DNA from: Ruminococcus sp. | GTDB lineage: Bacteria > Bacillota > Clostridia > Oscillospirales > Ruminococcaceae | NCBI RefSeq assembly: GCF_017549005.1 | Contig: NZ_JAFYYT010000047.1 | Span: 120,068 to 184,067, forward strand | Direction of reading: 5' to 3' | DNA: 64,000 bases | Shown here: positions 9,701 through 17,327 of the stretch, one piece after another | Position numbering within the stretch: the stretch's first letter is position 1 | Layout: the number at the start of each line of letters is the position of its first letter | Program-made: the position numbers and the translations under genes | Notes under the pieces: model-generated | Told to the model about the DNA's origin: nothing | The model's database searches: none | Seen by the model: the letters and a program-made list of their open reading frames with translations, nothing else

Positions 9701-10238
9701 ACAGCACGGACACATGGAGGCTGTAGGCTACGATATGTACTTGCAGCTCCTTTCGGAAGCTATCGCGGAGGAAAAGGGCATACAGCCCGAAAAGATACCC
9801 GAGTGTCTCGTGGATATACAGATCGACGCCCATATCCCCGAGGACTACATTTCAAGCCTTAATCAGCGTATAGATATGTACCGCAAGATAATGCTTGTCA
9901 ACGACGAGAGCGACAAGACTGACCTCATAGACGAGCTTATCGACCGTTACGGCGAACCGCCAAAGTCAGTGGTGGGACTTATCGACGTTTCACTGCTGAG
10001 AAACAAGGCTGCACACCTGGGAATAACCGAGATATCACAGAAAAACGGCGCGATGTACTTCTATACCGAGTACATTTCGACAGACCAGATAGCGGCTCTG
10101 CAAAAGGCGTACAAGGGCAGGATTGCCTTCAACGGCGCAGGGAAGTCCTATGTGTCCGTAAAGATATCGCCTAAGGTGCTGCCGTTTGAGATGATGATAG
10201 AAACGGTCGACATATTCTATCAGCACCGCGACAAGTAG
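6780..10238 (+). CDS. mfd: Transcription-repair coupling factor
   Basis: An SF2 DNA translocase that pushes stalled RNA polymerase off DNA and recruits UvrA. The protein is 1152 residues, full length for Mfd. It has the N-terminal UvrB-like region (about 1-400), the RNA-polymerase-interacting CarD-like domain near residue 489 (GDLVVHSGHGIGRFIG), Walker A near 640 (GDVGFGKTE), the DEEQ box near 740 (IIDEEQRFGV), helicase motif VI (QLRGRVGRS), and a C-terminal TRCF domain that binds UvrA or masks it. GGAGAG lies before the ATG. It probably shares a transcript with pth, 25 bases upstream. Confidence 0.98.
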   Translation: MNIFKDTFTELAGFKSLREAIDKNISPVSVTGLSHIHRAQLVHALGGKKINLVVTGTEAEAKKLCDDINTMAGSEEAVLFPSKELVFTPVDSTNHEYEHMRISALIKAAKSRCSVICASIEAVMQPVIPVGVLIAAGIEMTQGQEINLTDIALTLAKCGYQRCEKVEGASQFSIRGSILDIFPVQADKPVRIELWGDEIDSISEFETDTQRRTEALEKVEIYPSGEVLYDNNELADRIEELCKKVRGKRMDAVREHLGADVHRLRAGEILAHSVKYYPLVYGEPSTVFDYIDGVVLFSDYSDVMDNAAGVLTRHNEDIKILMEDGQLCKGLDGYVLELSEVQHIAEKKVCLYMSSFMQGGERIDFRRLVSFEAMQTAAWSGEMKQLVEDLEDFRRRGYKMILAAGSDKTLPIIQQDLGEKGIPCDILTDSSEAVSGRVLLMSGSLSGGFEYPENKTVLITQGRSMDSVRRKRRKKKNKAEEIRSLADITEGDLVVHSGHGIGRFIGIRKLEMDGITKDYITIQYAGTDKLYIPVTQLDMVSKYIGPRDDSGVKLSKLSSGEWQKTRNNVKHAVKDMAHELIALYAKREKSVGFAFYPDDEIQRDFEERFPYVETDDQLTSIAEIKADMERPRPMERLLCGDVGFGKTEVALRAAMKCVLSGKQCAILAPTTVLAYQHYQTALRRFEHFPVNIELLSRYRSPKQQEEIIKKLKQGRIDLLIGTHKIIQKSVVFKDLGLAIIDEEQRFGVAHKEKFKESFAGVDVLMLSATPIPRTLNMAMSGIRDMSVIEEPPQDRYPVQTYVIEYNMGTVVQAIVRELRRGGQVYYIHNRVETIRACASRLQEMLPEARIAVAHGQMSEDEMSDIWEQLVEHDVDILVCTTIIETGVDVPNVNTLIIEDSDRFGLSQLYQLRGRVGRSNRRGYAYFTYQRDKVLTEIATKRLNAMREFTQFGSGFRIALRDLEIRGAGSILGGRQHGHMEAVGYDMYLQLLSEAIAEEKGIQPEKIPECLVDIQIDAHIPEDYISSLNQRIDMYRKIMLVNDESDKTDLIDELIDRYGEPPKSVVGLIDVSLLRNKAAHLGITEISQKNGAMYFYTEYISTDQIAALQKAYKGRIAFNGAGKSYVSVKISPKVLPFEMMIETVDIFYQHRDK

Positions 10239-10443
10239 CTTTTAGCAGCTTTGTCCCTTTGTCTCTTTATCCCTTGCTCCCCTTGTCTTTTGATTATTAT
10301 AAAAAATCCCTGTATATCGGAAGGGACAAAGGGAAGGAACAGACAAACATTGTTGAAGCTCAGGAGCGGACTGACATATGTTCCCCAACTATGCCGATAG
10401 TCGGAAACTCTTATGATAGGCTTGTGAAAAATCGAAAAATCAC

Positions 10444-10472
10444 TTTACACGTGTAGCTTTTTGTGCTACAAT
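10444..10472 (+). promoter_or_regulatory. Promoter for lipoprotein gene
   Basis: TTTACA (10444-10449), a 17-bp spacer and TACAAT (10467-10472). The start codon is at 10525. The 200 bases before it (10239-10443) hold only an imperfect GGGACAAAGGG-type inverted repeat around 10250-10340 and no convincing gene. Confidence 0.7.
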
Positions 10473-10524
10473 GGATTTGTAAACAGACACATTGCGCTTT
10501 CACATACACAAAGGAGATACACAT

Positions 10525-11637
10525 ATGAATTACAAAAGCTTTATCGCAGGCGCTATGGCTTTTGCTCTTGCAGCCTGTGCGGCAGGATGTTCGGACAAGA
10601 AGAGTTCCGACTCCAAGCAGGATAACAATAAGGAAACTACAGCTCCCACAGAAACTACAGCTGCCGAGGAGACCACCGAGGAGCTTCTCCCACCTGTACC
10701 TGTTGAGGCTACAGACCCTAATACTGTCACATTTGACGACGGTATATTCGACTTCGTGACTACAAGGAACGAGGACAAGGACTGCGCTTCGGGAACTATT
10801 TCCGTAGTTGAGCTCATGGGCAATAAAATGCTCAGATTTGCAGACGATAATACAGTTCCGCTGGACGGAAAGGTCCAGAAAGTAATAATAAGCGCTACAA
10901 AGCTGCTCGGAAACGAGGGTGCGGCAAAGGTAAGGAGCATCGAGTTCGATATGTACGCTCAGGCTACCGCAGACCACCTCAAGACCGACGACGCAGACGG
11001 CGTAAGAGCTCCCGGCTGGATAGGCGGAGGCGGCGGTACTGTCACCGCAAAGGACAACAAGTGGTACGATTTCAAGGAGTTCAGCGGCGGCGAGTACAAT
11101 TTCGAGACCTCGGGCAACGTTCACGCGGTGTTCAAGTTCCTGCTTGCCGATGACGGACAGTGCTGGACAGAGGAAATGGAGGACGCCAATTTCCTTATCA
11201 TGCGCTGGGGAATCGCTAACGAGTCGGATATGTATATAGACAATATCGTTTTCTACGACGAGGACGGAAAGTCGATACCGCTTGCTTATCAGAAGTCAAA
11301 GATGGAGCAGCTTGAAGATGCAGCTTCACAGATGAAGGCTGAGATAGAGGAAAAGGCTGAAGAGGCTAAAGCCGAGTTTAACGAGGGAATTGAAAAAGTA
11401 AAGACCGAGTCCGAAAAGGCAAGGGAAGAAATGAAAGCCGAGTACGAAAAGGCAGTTGCCGATATGAAGGCTAAATTTGAAAATGCCAGTGACGATATCA
11501 AGAACTCTGAGGAGTACGAAAAGGTAAAGGCTAAGATCGCCGAAGCCGAGGCAAGGATCAGTGAGGGTTCAGCCAAGGCTAAGGAGGCTTACGAAGAGGC
11601 TTCCAAAGCATTTGAAGAGTCAAGAAATAATCAATGA
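10525..11637 (+). CDS. Lipoprotein with long helical C-terminal tail
   Basis: A 370-residue predicted lipoprotein. The start at 10525 has AAGGAG 8 bases upstream, and the N-terminus MNYKSFIAGAMAFALAACAAGC ends in a lipobox (either AAC or AAGC). A Thr/Glu-rich linker (about 25-60) follows, then a beta-rich globular domain of about 200 residues (FDDGIFDFVTTRNEDKD... to YIDNIVFYDED) that resembles a carbohydrate-binding-like jelly roll. The last 110 residues are a Glu/Lys/Ala heptad-rich region predicted to form a long coiled coil. It is probably anchored on the outer face of the membrane. No specific family was recognised and the ligand is unknown. A strong terminator follows. Confidence 0.8.
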   Translation: MNYKSFIAGAMAFALAACAAGCSDKKSSDSKQDNNKETTAPTETTAAEETTEELLPPVPVEATDPNTVTFDDGIFDFVTTRNEDKDCASGTISVVELMGNKMLRFADDNTVPLDGKVQKVIISATKLLGNEGAAKVRSIEFDMYAQATADHLKTDDADGVRAPGWIGGGGGTVTAKDNKWYDFKEFSGGEYNFETSGNVHAVFKFLLADDGQCWTEEMEDANFLIMRWGIANESDMYIDNIVFYDEDGKSIPLAYQKSKMEQLEDAASQMKAEIEEKAEEAKAEFNEGIEKVKTESEKAREEMKAEYEKAVADMKAKFENASDDIKNSEEYEKVKAKIAEAEARISEGSAKAKEAYEEASKAFEESRNNQ

Positions 11638-11641
11638 TAAC

Positions 11642-11675
11642 AAAGCGCTTCCCCATGTACACGGAAGCGCTTTTT
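11642..11675. terminator. Bidirectional terminator
   Basis: Perfect 11-bp stem AAAGCGCTTCC / GGAAGCGCTTT (11642-11652 with 11663-11673) followed by TTTTTGTG on the plus strand. It separates the convergent lipoprotein and anti-sigma genes. The same GCGCTTCC/GGAAGCGC stem recurs at 13149-13170. Confidence 0.85.
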
Positions 11676-11681
11676 GTGTAA

Positions 11682-12566
11682 TTATTCGACTTTTACCCAG
11701 TCGTATTTGGAGTATTCTTTGCCTTTTTTTATGCCTTTGGAAACTTCCTGTACTTCATAAAGTACCTTTCCGTTTTCGTCAGTGGCAGTACCCTCACTGA
11801 TTATAAAGGGATCTGTTTCAAACTCATACTGAGCAGCAATAGAATAGCCTGTACCGCAGAAGCCGTTCTCGTCGGGGAAAAGAGTATATGTTTTTCCGTG
11901 TTCCACGTAGCTTATTTTCTTTATGCGTTTGTCTGTTACGTAAAATGCAGTACAGCCGCAGTATTTAAGACCGTTATCATAGGAGCACGCCCCACCTTCA
12001 ACGATTATAGCTTTATCTGTTTGCAGGTCTCCTATGCTGCCTCCTGTGCCGCTCCACATTCCGATTCTCAGCAAGTCGCTGCGGTCTGCGGTGCTTTCTG
12101 CAAGCATAGTAGGTTCGCCTGGGCGGTCTACAAGGGCAAAAGTGGATTCACACTGTCTGTCGGGACTTTTTACAGTGCCAAGGAATGTTATCTTAGCTTC
12201 TGAAAGGTCGCACCATTCGCCTATGAATTGCTTTGCGATACTTTTGGGAGAAAATCTTGCGCCGTCGATGAAATTTCCGATTATGCCTATAACGAATAGA
12301 GCAGCTATCACAGCGCAGGTGACTTTAAGAAGCATCCAGCGGTGGTGTTTGCGGACGCGCTTTGCGGTCGCTGTGTATTTAGCCGTATCTTCGGGCAGAG
12401 GGATATTCTCGCAGGGCTGTATATTGCCTTTCATCTGCTCCCACTCGCTTTTGCATTCGGCACATTCGGCTAAGTGCTCTTCTACGGCTTTTCTGGACTT
12501 TTCCGACGCTATACCGTCAATGCACAGGGGCATGAGGTCGCGTATTATCTCATGGTCATATTTCAT
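11682..12566 (-). CDS. Anti-sigma factor with zinc finger
   Basis: A 294-residue membrane protein that most likely holds the neighbouring ECF sigma factor inactive. The cytoplasmic N-terminus carries the zf-HC2 motif HLAECAECKSEW (H-x3-C-x2-C) near residue 31. One membrane helix lies near 80-105 (LLKVTCAVIAALFVIGIIG), followed by an extracytoplasmic domain of about 190 residues that would sense the signal. The start overlaps the end of the sigma gene by 11 bases, a layout typical of co-translated sigma/anti-sigma pairs. The signal sensed is unknown. Confidence 0.9.
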   Translation of the reverse strand: MKYDHEIIRDLMPLCIDGIASEKSRKAVEEHLAECAECKSEWEQMKGNIQPCENIPLPEDTAKYTATAKRVRKHHRWMLLKVTCAVIAALFVIGIIGNFIDGARFSPKSIAKQFIGEWCDLSEAKITFLGTVKSPDRQCESTFALVDRPGEPTMLAESTADRSDLLRIGMWSGTGGSIGDLQTDKAIIVEGGACSYDNGLKYCGCTAFYVTDKRIKKISYVEHGKTYTLFPDENGFCGTGYSIAAQYEFETDPFIISEGTATDENGKVLYEVQEVSKGIKKGKEYSKYDWVKVE

Positions 12567-13062
12567 ATCCGTACCTCTCTTTCATTATTTTCCGGAACTT
12601 CACAACTGTGCGGTTATAGATGACAGCCGCAGTATTCGGGCGTATTTTCAGTATCGCGGCAATTTCCGCATAGCTTATGTCCGAATACAGGCGGTACTGT
12701 ACAACGGAACGGGCAGGCTCATTGAGCTCGTCAATGAGCTCCCGAAGCTTTGAGAGCACTTCCTTCTGCTCGATATCGTCGGTGGGCGGCGGAACTGACA
12801 GGTCTGACTGCTGTTCCCTGATATCGCGCTGACGAGTCTCTTTGCGTATGTATTTGGCATAGATATTTTTGGCTATCTGAAAAAGCCAAGTTCTGAGACT
12901 GCACTCGCCGCGGAATTTTCCGAACGAGAGGAACGCCTGATAGAATGTTTCCTGAGTGAGTTCTTCTGCGGCGGCGAGGTCGAATGAAGTCAGGTGCATG
13001 AGAAATCGCATGACTTCGGGCTGATATTTGTTGTATATCTCTTCAAATTCATTCAAAGGCAT
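12556..13062 (-). CDS. ECF-family RNA polymerase sigma factor
   Basis: A 168-residue group 4 sigma factor. Region 2 includes AAEELTQETFYQAFLSF and FRGECSLRTWLFQIAKN (core binding and -10 recognition). Region 4 is the C-terminal helix-turn-helix with DISYAEIAAILKIRPNTAAV (-35 recognition). GGAGGTGA precedes the ATG closely. It is co-transcribed with the anti-sigma gene downstream. A possible self-recognised promoter lies at 13102-13130. The target regulon is not visible in the window. Confidence 0.94.
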   Translation of the reverse strand: MPLNEFEEIYNKYQPEVMRFLMHLTSFDLAAAEELTQETFYQAFLSFGKFRGECSLRTWLFQIAKNIYAKYIRKETRQRDIREQQSDLSVPPPTDDIEQKEVLSKLRELIDELNEPARSVVQYRLYSDISYAEIAAILKIRPNTAAVIYNRTVVKFRKIMKERYGYEI

Positions 13063-13101
13063 TCACCTCCTGCTTTGTGGTATATGATACGTATCTGTAT
13101 A

Positions 13102-13130
13102 TTAGTACCCGCTGTGCGGAGAAAATTACA
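13102..13130 (-). promoter_or_regulatory. Candidate ECF-type autoregulatory promoter
   Basis: On the minus strand TGTAAT (13125-13130), a 16-base spacer and GTACTAA (13102-13108) stand upstream of the sigma gene. There is no good sigma-A promoter in this gap. The pattern resembles ECF promoters (TGTAAC-type -35 with a GTC-type -10), but only one copy is available. Confidence 0.3.
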
Positions 13131-13148
13131 GCCTGCGGAAAATATTTT

Positions 13149-13175
13149 GCGCTTCCTTTATCGGAAGCGCTTTTT
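13149..13175. terminator. GC-rich hairpin, terminator-like
   Basis: Stem GCGCTTCC / GGAAGCGC (13149-13156 with 13163-13170), followed by TTTTT on the plus strand and by a weaker AAAATATTTT run on the minus strand. It lies immediately after the minus-strand XRE gene. The stem is the same as in the terminator at 11642-11675. Confidence 0.6.
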
Positions 13176-13176
13176 G

Positions 13177-13389
13177 TCAGTCGAAATAAAATATGTCCTC
13201 AAATTTCTTGTCAAGAGCAATGCATAGTATCAGCGCAAGCTTTGCCGTGGGACTGAACTGTCCCGTTTCTATGGAGCTTATGGTATTTCGGGAAACACCA
13301 ACCATTTTGGCAAGCTCGTCCTGTGAGAGGCGCTGTTCCTTGCGTATCTCTTTAAGCCGGTTCCGGAGTATAAGTGAATCGTCCATCAT
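13177..13389 (-). CDS. XRE-family HTH regulator
   Basis: A 70-residue Cro/cI-type DNA-binding protein consisting almost only of a helix-turn-helix domain: RLSQDELAKMVGVSRNTISSIE is the HTH core, and the protein ends DKKFEDIFYFD. It lies 12 bases after a small DUF6442-like membrane protein gene on the same strand. This two-gene pairing is frequent in Clostridia. The operon promoter at 13798-13826 overlaps and is flanked by CAAG-N4-CTTG palindromes, which are the natural candidates for its own binding sites, so it is probably an autorepressor. Confidence 0.92.
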   Translation of the reverse strand: MMDDSLILRNRLKEIRKEQRLSQDELAKMVGVSRNTISSIETGQFSPTAKLALILCIALDKKFEDIFYFD

Positions 13390-13401
13390 TTAGCCACCGC
13401 C

Positions 13402-13731
13402 TTATGGTCTGATATTGAAAAGCTCGCATATTGCTATAGTAAAGAAAATGAGGAACGAAAAGCAGGCGCTTGCCGCGCAGAATATATCCACGGGCTTTTT
13501 GCTTTTGACAGCTTTATAAAGGTGCATCGAGAATATCATAAAGAACTCCGTGGCGATAACAGCGAAATTCACGCGCCATGTAGCGATGAGCGAAAGTACG
13601 GTCCACAGACAGGTGAAGCCTATACTGCACATAAGAGCGAAAAAGGTGCTTTTTTTCAGGCGTTCTATCTCTGCGTAATCGCGGTTCTTGTTTTCCTGTC
13701 GGCTTTTAGCGAGTATTTCTTCTTTATTCAT
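13402..13731 (-). CDS. Small membrane protein, DUF6442-like
   Basis: A 109-residue protein beginning MNKEEILAKSRQENKNRD, a start resembling DUF6442 proteins of Clostridia. Three hydrophobic segments follow (FFALMCSIGFTCLWTVLSLI, VIATEFFMIFSMHLY, ASACFSFLIFFTIAICEL), so it is an integral membrane protein. The frame stays open further upstream, but the ATG at 13731 has GGAGGTAAC at the correct distance and lies inside the transcript predicted from the promoter. It is co-transcribed with the XRE regulator. Function is unknown. Confidence 0.82.
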   Translation of the reverse strand: MNKEEILAKSRQENKNRDYAEIERLKKSTFFALMCSIGFTCLWTVLSLIATWRVNFAVIATEFFMIFSMHLYKAVKSKKPVDIFCAASACFSFLIFFTIAICELFNIRP

Positions 13732-13777
13732 AAATGTTACCTCCCATATCATGCAAAGTTTTATTGGCGGTTTTTGA

Positions 13778-13846
13778 CAAGTATACTTGGTAATTGTATT
13801 ATAGCACTGCCAAGTGTACTTGTCAAGACTTTGCAAAGCAAACTTG
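13778..13846 (-). promoter_or_regulatory. Consensus promoter with three CAAG-N4-CTTG operators
   Basis: On the minus strand there is a perfect TTGACA (13821-13826), a 17-bp spacer and a perfect TATAAT (13798-13803). Three 12-bp sites surround it: CAAGTATACTTG (13778-13789, a perfect palindrome near the transcription start), CAAGTGTACTTG (13811-13822, overlapping the -35), and AAAGCAAACTTG (13835-13846, upstream). This is a typical autorepressor layout for the downstream XRE protein. Confidence 0.8.
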
Positions 13847-13907
13847 TCATTTTCGTGATTTTGGCCAATCAGACAGTGCGTGGATAGTTGCATATGCACA
13901 AAAATCT

Positions 13908-13982
13908 GTAGGGGCTGGCGCCCATGCCCTCCCGTGATAGGCGTATAATCCATGTCGGGAGCCCGAGGGCGGGCTCCTCTAC
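13908..13982. repeat. Short GTAGGGG-bounded palindromic element
   Basis: A 75-base intergenic element bounded by GTAGGGG (13908) and its near inverse CCTCTAC, containing a perfect GAGCCCG/CGGGCTC hairpin (13959-13976). Related GTAGGGG/GTAAGGG hairpins appear at 53548, 53591 and 54443, so this looks like a dispersed REP-like repeat. The rest of the 13732-14053 gap holds the XRE operators and a terminator. Confidence 0.55.
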
Positions 13983-13987
13983 ATATC

Positions 13988-14023
13988 AAAAAAAGGCGGA
14001 CCCGATTATTCGGATTCGCCTTT
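13988..14023 (-). terminator. Terminator of cellobiose phosphorylase gene
   Basis: On the minus strand the stem AAAGGCG / CGCCTTT (13992-13998 with 14017-14023) has additional inner pairs and ends in seven T residues, 31 bases after the stop codon. Confidence 0.8.
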
Positions 14024-14053
14024 AATTCTGCATTATGCATTACACATTACGCA

Positions 14054-16471
14054 TCAGCCCATAACTACCTTTATCTCGTTTACAGCTGCCAGCTTGTCAG
14101 CAGGAACGTAATTGCCTGCAAGCTTCTCGCCGTTGAGTGTGAGCTCCTTGACACCGCTCTGAACGTGTGCGGAGTTGTCGATAGTGATGTTGAGCTTCTT
14201 GCCGCGGAAGTTCTTCTCTATCCTGAAGCCGTCCCACTTAGCAGGGATAGACGGAGCTATAGCAAGTCCGCCGAGGTCGGGCCTCATACCGCATATACCC
14301 TCAACACAGCCGACCATAACTGTTGAAGCAGTACCTGTGAGCCAGTGAACGTGAGAACGTCCCTCATATGGAGAAGCCTTGGACTCGGTGAACTGTCCGT
14401 GTACGTATGGCTCCATAACACGTATCTCAGCCTTGTCGTTCATAGCGGCAGGCGAGCTCTCAAGGAAGTACTCGAATGCGCGGTCGCCGTGACCGAGAAG
14501 AGCCTCGGCAAGTATGAGCCAGCCCTGGGACTGTGAGAAGATACCGCCGTTTTCCTTTGTATCAAGGTTGAACACCTGCATGAGTGCGCCCTTGAAGTGG
14601 TGATACTTGTAAGGGGGCTCGAGGAGCTTGGCTCCGTAAGGTGTATTGAGTATATCGTGAACACTGTTCATAGCCTTTTCAGCCTGCTCGTCGGAAGCAA
14701 AGCGTGAGATAACGCTCCAGCTCTGAGGATTGAGCCACATATTTGCCTCGGGGTCCTTCTTAGCGCCGACGATAACGCCGTTGTCGCGGATTCCGCGGAT
14801 AAATCTGTCCTCGTCCCAGCACTTTTCAAGTGCGTCGCCCAGCTTCTTCTGAGCGCCGTCGAGGTATGCGATGTAGTCTGTATCGTTCCTGTCCTTAGCC
14901 ATGTCGCGCATAACGTTCATAGCGTAGTAGAGCTGGAATGCCACGAATGTGGACTCGCCCTGTGCGCCGAGGCGGAGACAGTCGTTCCAGTCGGCGTGGA
15001 GACCTGCGGGCATATCGTGACTGCCGAGACGCTCCATGGAGAAGCGGATAGCATTCTTGAGGTGCTCGTAAACGGTAGCCTTTCCGCCGCCCTCTTCCGC
15101 ATAGGTGATAACTTCGTCGAGGAAGCCCTTGTTGCCGCTCTCACCGAGGTACTTGACGATAGTGGGGAAGAGCCACAGTGCGTCGTCTGCACGGTATGAG
15201 GGGTGACCTGTTTCCTTGGCGTAAACGCTGTGCTCGTCGTTCTCGTCGGGGCAGGTCTCGTGGCCTGCGTTGTGGTCGAACTTAACGAGGGGCAGACCGC
15301 CGCCGTTGCTAACCTGAGCAGAGAGCATGAAGCGTATCTTCTCAGCTGCCATTTCGGGGTCAAGGTGGATTATACCCTGTATGTCCTGAACCGTATCGCG
15401 GTAGCCGTAGCCGTTTCTGAGTCCGCAGTATACGAATGAAGCTGCTCTTGACCATATGAAAGTGATGAAGCACTGGTAAGCGTTCCATACGTTTATCATG
15501 TTGTTGAACTCGTCTGACGGAGTCTCAACCTTGAAGTTTGAGAGCTGTCCGTGCCAGTAGTCCTTGAGCTGCTTTACTTCAGCGTCAACCTTTCCTGCTG
15601 TCTTGTATTCTTCAAGTATAGCAGCAGCCTCGGGGTCCTTGCGCTCGCCGAGGACGAAGATGAACTCCTTTGTCTCGCCGGGAGCGAGAGTGATATCGCT
15701 CTGGAGAGCGCCGCATGAGTTGGAGTTATAGTTCATAACGCCGCTGCACTTGCCGTTCTCGACAGCGATAGGGTTCGAGAATGTCCTGTATGGGCCGATG
15801 AAGTCGCTGAAGCTTCCGCAGCAGCCTGTAACGGGCTGACCTACCATGCCGAAGAAGCGCTCCTGACCGTTGTAGCCGTTCTCGTCGAAGCCTGTGTTCT
15901 CGTTCATGTGCTGGAGTATGCGGTTGCCGCCCTCAAAGCTTGTGCGTGTGATGAACAGTGTGTACTGGAGATTTACCTGATCCTGCTCGTAATTCGGCTC
16001 GTTTGTGAACTCGATGAAGCCGAAAACAGAGAGCTTTCTCTCCTTTGAGTAGTTGTTTGTCACCTTTGCTCTCCATACCTCATAGGTCTTGCCGTAGGGA
16101 ACGTAATATGTAGTTTCGGACTTTATATCCGCATATTCAGCGGAAATAACAGTATAAGCGGTACCGTGGCGGCATTCGCTCTTGTACTTGTCAAGAGGCT
16201 TGCCCACAGGCTGCCATGAAGCCGACCAGTAATCGGCGGTATCGTTGTCTCTTATATAAATGTAACGTCCCGGCAGTGCCATATCCGAATTGAAGCGGAA
16301 ACGTGAAAGTCTGCCGTTTGCGCCTGATTTAACGAAGCTGTAGCCTGCGGCGTTATTGGATATCATAGCGCCGTACTCGGGATCTCCGAGATAGTTTGCC
16401 CAGGGTGCGGGGGTAGCGGGGTTAGTGATGACGTATTCTTTGTTTTCAAGGTCAAAGTGTCCGTACTGCAT
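14054..16471 (-). CDS. Cellobiose phosphorylase (GH94)
   Basis: A cytoplasmic enzyme that splits cellobiose with phosphate into glucose 1-phosphate and glucose, saving ATP during cellulose use. The 805-residue length fits cellobiose phosphorylases and is shorter than cellodextrin phosphorylases (about 980). It begins MQYGHFDLENKEYVITNPATP, typical of the family. Key motifs are YGYRDTVQD (D359 and D363, sugar binding) and LHADWNDC (D494-D497, which includes the general acid region). The nearby CPDENDEHS and PSYRADDALWL are also conserved-looking. No signal peptide is present. The start at 16471 has AAGGAG 10 bases upstream; an ATG 21 bases further upstream is too close to that site. No cellobiose transporter is adjacent. 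Confidence 0.93.
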   Translation of the reverse strand: MQYGHFDLENKEYVITNPATPAPWANYLGDPEYGAMISNNAAGYSFVKSGANGRLSRFRFNSDMALPGRYIYIRDNDTADYWSASWQPVGKPLDKYKSECRHGTAYTVISAEYADIKSETTYYVPYGKTYEVWRAKVTNNYSKERKLSVFGFIEFTNEPNYEQDQVNLQYTLFITRTSFEGGNRILQHMNENTGFDENGYNGQERFFGMVGQPVTGCCGSFSDFIGPYRTFSNPIAVENGKCSGVMNYNSNSCGALQSDITLAPGETKEFIFVLGERKDPEAAAILEEYKTAGKVDAEVKQLKDYWHGQLSNFKVETPSDEFNNMINVWNAYQCFITFIWSRAASFVYCGLRNGYGYRDTVQDIQGIIHLDPEMAAEKIRFMLSAQVSNGGGLPLVKFDHNAGHETCPDENDEHSVYAKETGHPSYRADDALWLFPTIVKYLGESGNKGFLDEVITYAEEGGGKATVYEHLKNAIRFSMERLGSHDMPAGLHADWNDCLRLGAQGESTFVAFQLYYAMNVMRDMAKDRNDTDYIAYLDGAQKKLGDALEKCWDEDRFIRGIRDNGVIVGAKKDPEANMWLNPQSWSVISRFASDEQAEKAMNSVHDILNTPYGAKLLEPPYKYHHFKGALMQVFNLDTKENGGIFSQSQGWLILAEALLGHGDRAFEYFLESSPAAMNDKAEIRVMEPYVHGQFTESKASPYEGRSHVHWLTGTASTVMVGCVEGICGMRPDLGGLAIAPSIPAKWDGFRIEKNFRGKKLNITIDNSAHVQSGVKELTLNGEKLAGNYVPADKLAAVNEIKVVMG

Positions 16472-16537
16472 AAAAACCATTCTCCTTATCATTCTGCCGT
16501 TGGACAGTGCTTTCCTCGGGCAGGAAATATCACTCTA

Positions 16538-16566
16538 AGTATACCATGTAATAGGACGTTTGGCAA
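16538..16566 (-). promoter_or_regulatory. Promoter for cellobiose phosphorylase
   Basis: On the minus strand TTGCCA (16561-16566), a 17-bp spacer and TATACT (16538-16543), about 67 bases before the start codon. The rest of the 376-base gap to 16868 holds an AT-rich imperfect palindrome near 16611-16637 and the promoter of the divergent LytTR gene. Confidence 0.75.
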
Positions 16567-16759
16567 GGGGGTAAAGATGAATAAATCGTGAACAACAGCA
16601 AAAATGGCATAATATTTTACTACAATTTGTAATATTATACTATGAATTTGCTGTTTGTTATCATATCAGTGCCGATGTTTATACATTTCGTTTTACCCGA
16701 ACGGTATGCTGACCTGTATGCAAGCTGTGAATCCGTGAGTGCAAGGTGTGCTGAGAGTA

Positions 16760-16788
16760 TTGATTTTTAACAGCGGGTCTATTATAAT
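16760..16788 (+). promoter_or_regulatory. Promoter for LytTR gene
   Basis: TTGATT (16760-16765), a 17-bp spacer and perfect TATAAT (16783-16788), about 80 bases before the ATG at 16869. Confidence 0.75.
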
Positions 16789-16868
16789 AAAATCACAGAC
16801 AGCGGCAGAGACTGCGTCTGAACGATAAGCTTATCAATGATACAGGGAAAAGGAGGCGGCAGCCGGCA

Positions 16869-17315
16869 ATGAAGATAAGATTGCTTGTAAGCGATGAACA
16901 CTATGACTCGATAGCGGCTGAGCTGGTAAAACTTGGGATAGACGTTGACGACGACGCGGAGCTGATACTCTCCGAGCAGAACGTGACGGTATCTTACCTC
17001 ATAGCGCGGCGGAACGACGAGATATACAGGCTCGATACGAAGGATATCTCTCATATCGAGAGCTTTGCCCATGACATTGCGGCGTACTGCGGAGATGACG
17101 AGTACAGGCTCTCGGAAACACTGAAACGCCTTGAGGAGATACTCGACCCCAAGGAATTCATACGTGTTAGCAACTCAGTGATAGTGTCAGTATCGCATAT
17201 AAAGAGCATACGTCCCGCGTTGTCACAGAAGTTCCTGCTGACTATGAAAAACGGCGCAAAGGTGGACGTAACGCGGACGTATTACTACATATTCAAGGAA
17301 TTCTTAGGGATTTAA
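16869..17315 (+). CDS. LytTR-domain DNA-binding protein
   Basis: A 148-residue regulator with no receiver domain. The C-terminal hundred residues form a LytTR domain: EIYRLDTKDISHIESFAHD, the connecting YRLSETLKRLEEILDPKEF, and the signature FIRVSNSVIVSVSHIKSI followed by LTMKNGAKVDVTRTYYY. LytTR domains bind DNA at regularly spaced sites two helical turns apart. GGAGGCGG precedes the ATG with long spacing. The next gene, 12 bases downstream, encodes a membrane protein, and 800 bases downstream lies a promoter with three boxes at exact 21-bp spacing that could be its target. Confidence 0.9.
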   Translation: MKIRLLVSDEHYDSIAAELVKLGIDVDDDAELILSEQNVTVSYLIARRNDEIYRLDTKDISHIESFAHDIAAYCGDDEYRLSETLKRLEEILDPKEFIRVSNSVIVSVSHIKSIRPALSQKFLLTMKNGAKVDVTRTYYYIFKEFLGI

Positions 17316-17327
17316 GGAGGGGTAAAC

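Noticed and set aside
10259-10456. 65-codon frame downstream of mfd
   Set aside because: No ribosome binding site, and it overlaps an imperfect inverted repeat and the promoter of the lipoprotein gene.
13952-14326. Plus-strand frame crossing the GTAGGGG repeat and the 3' end of the GH94 gene
   Set aside because: It mixes repeat, terminator and antisense coding sequence, with no start signals.
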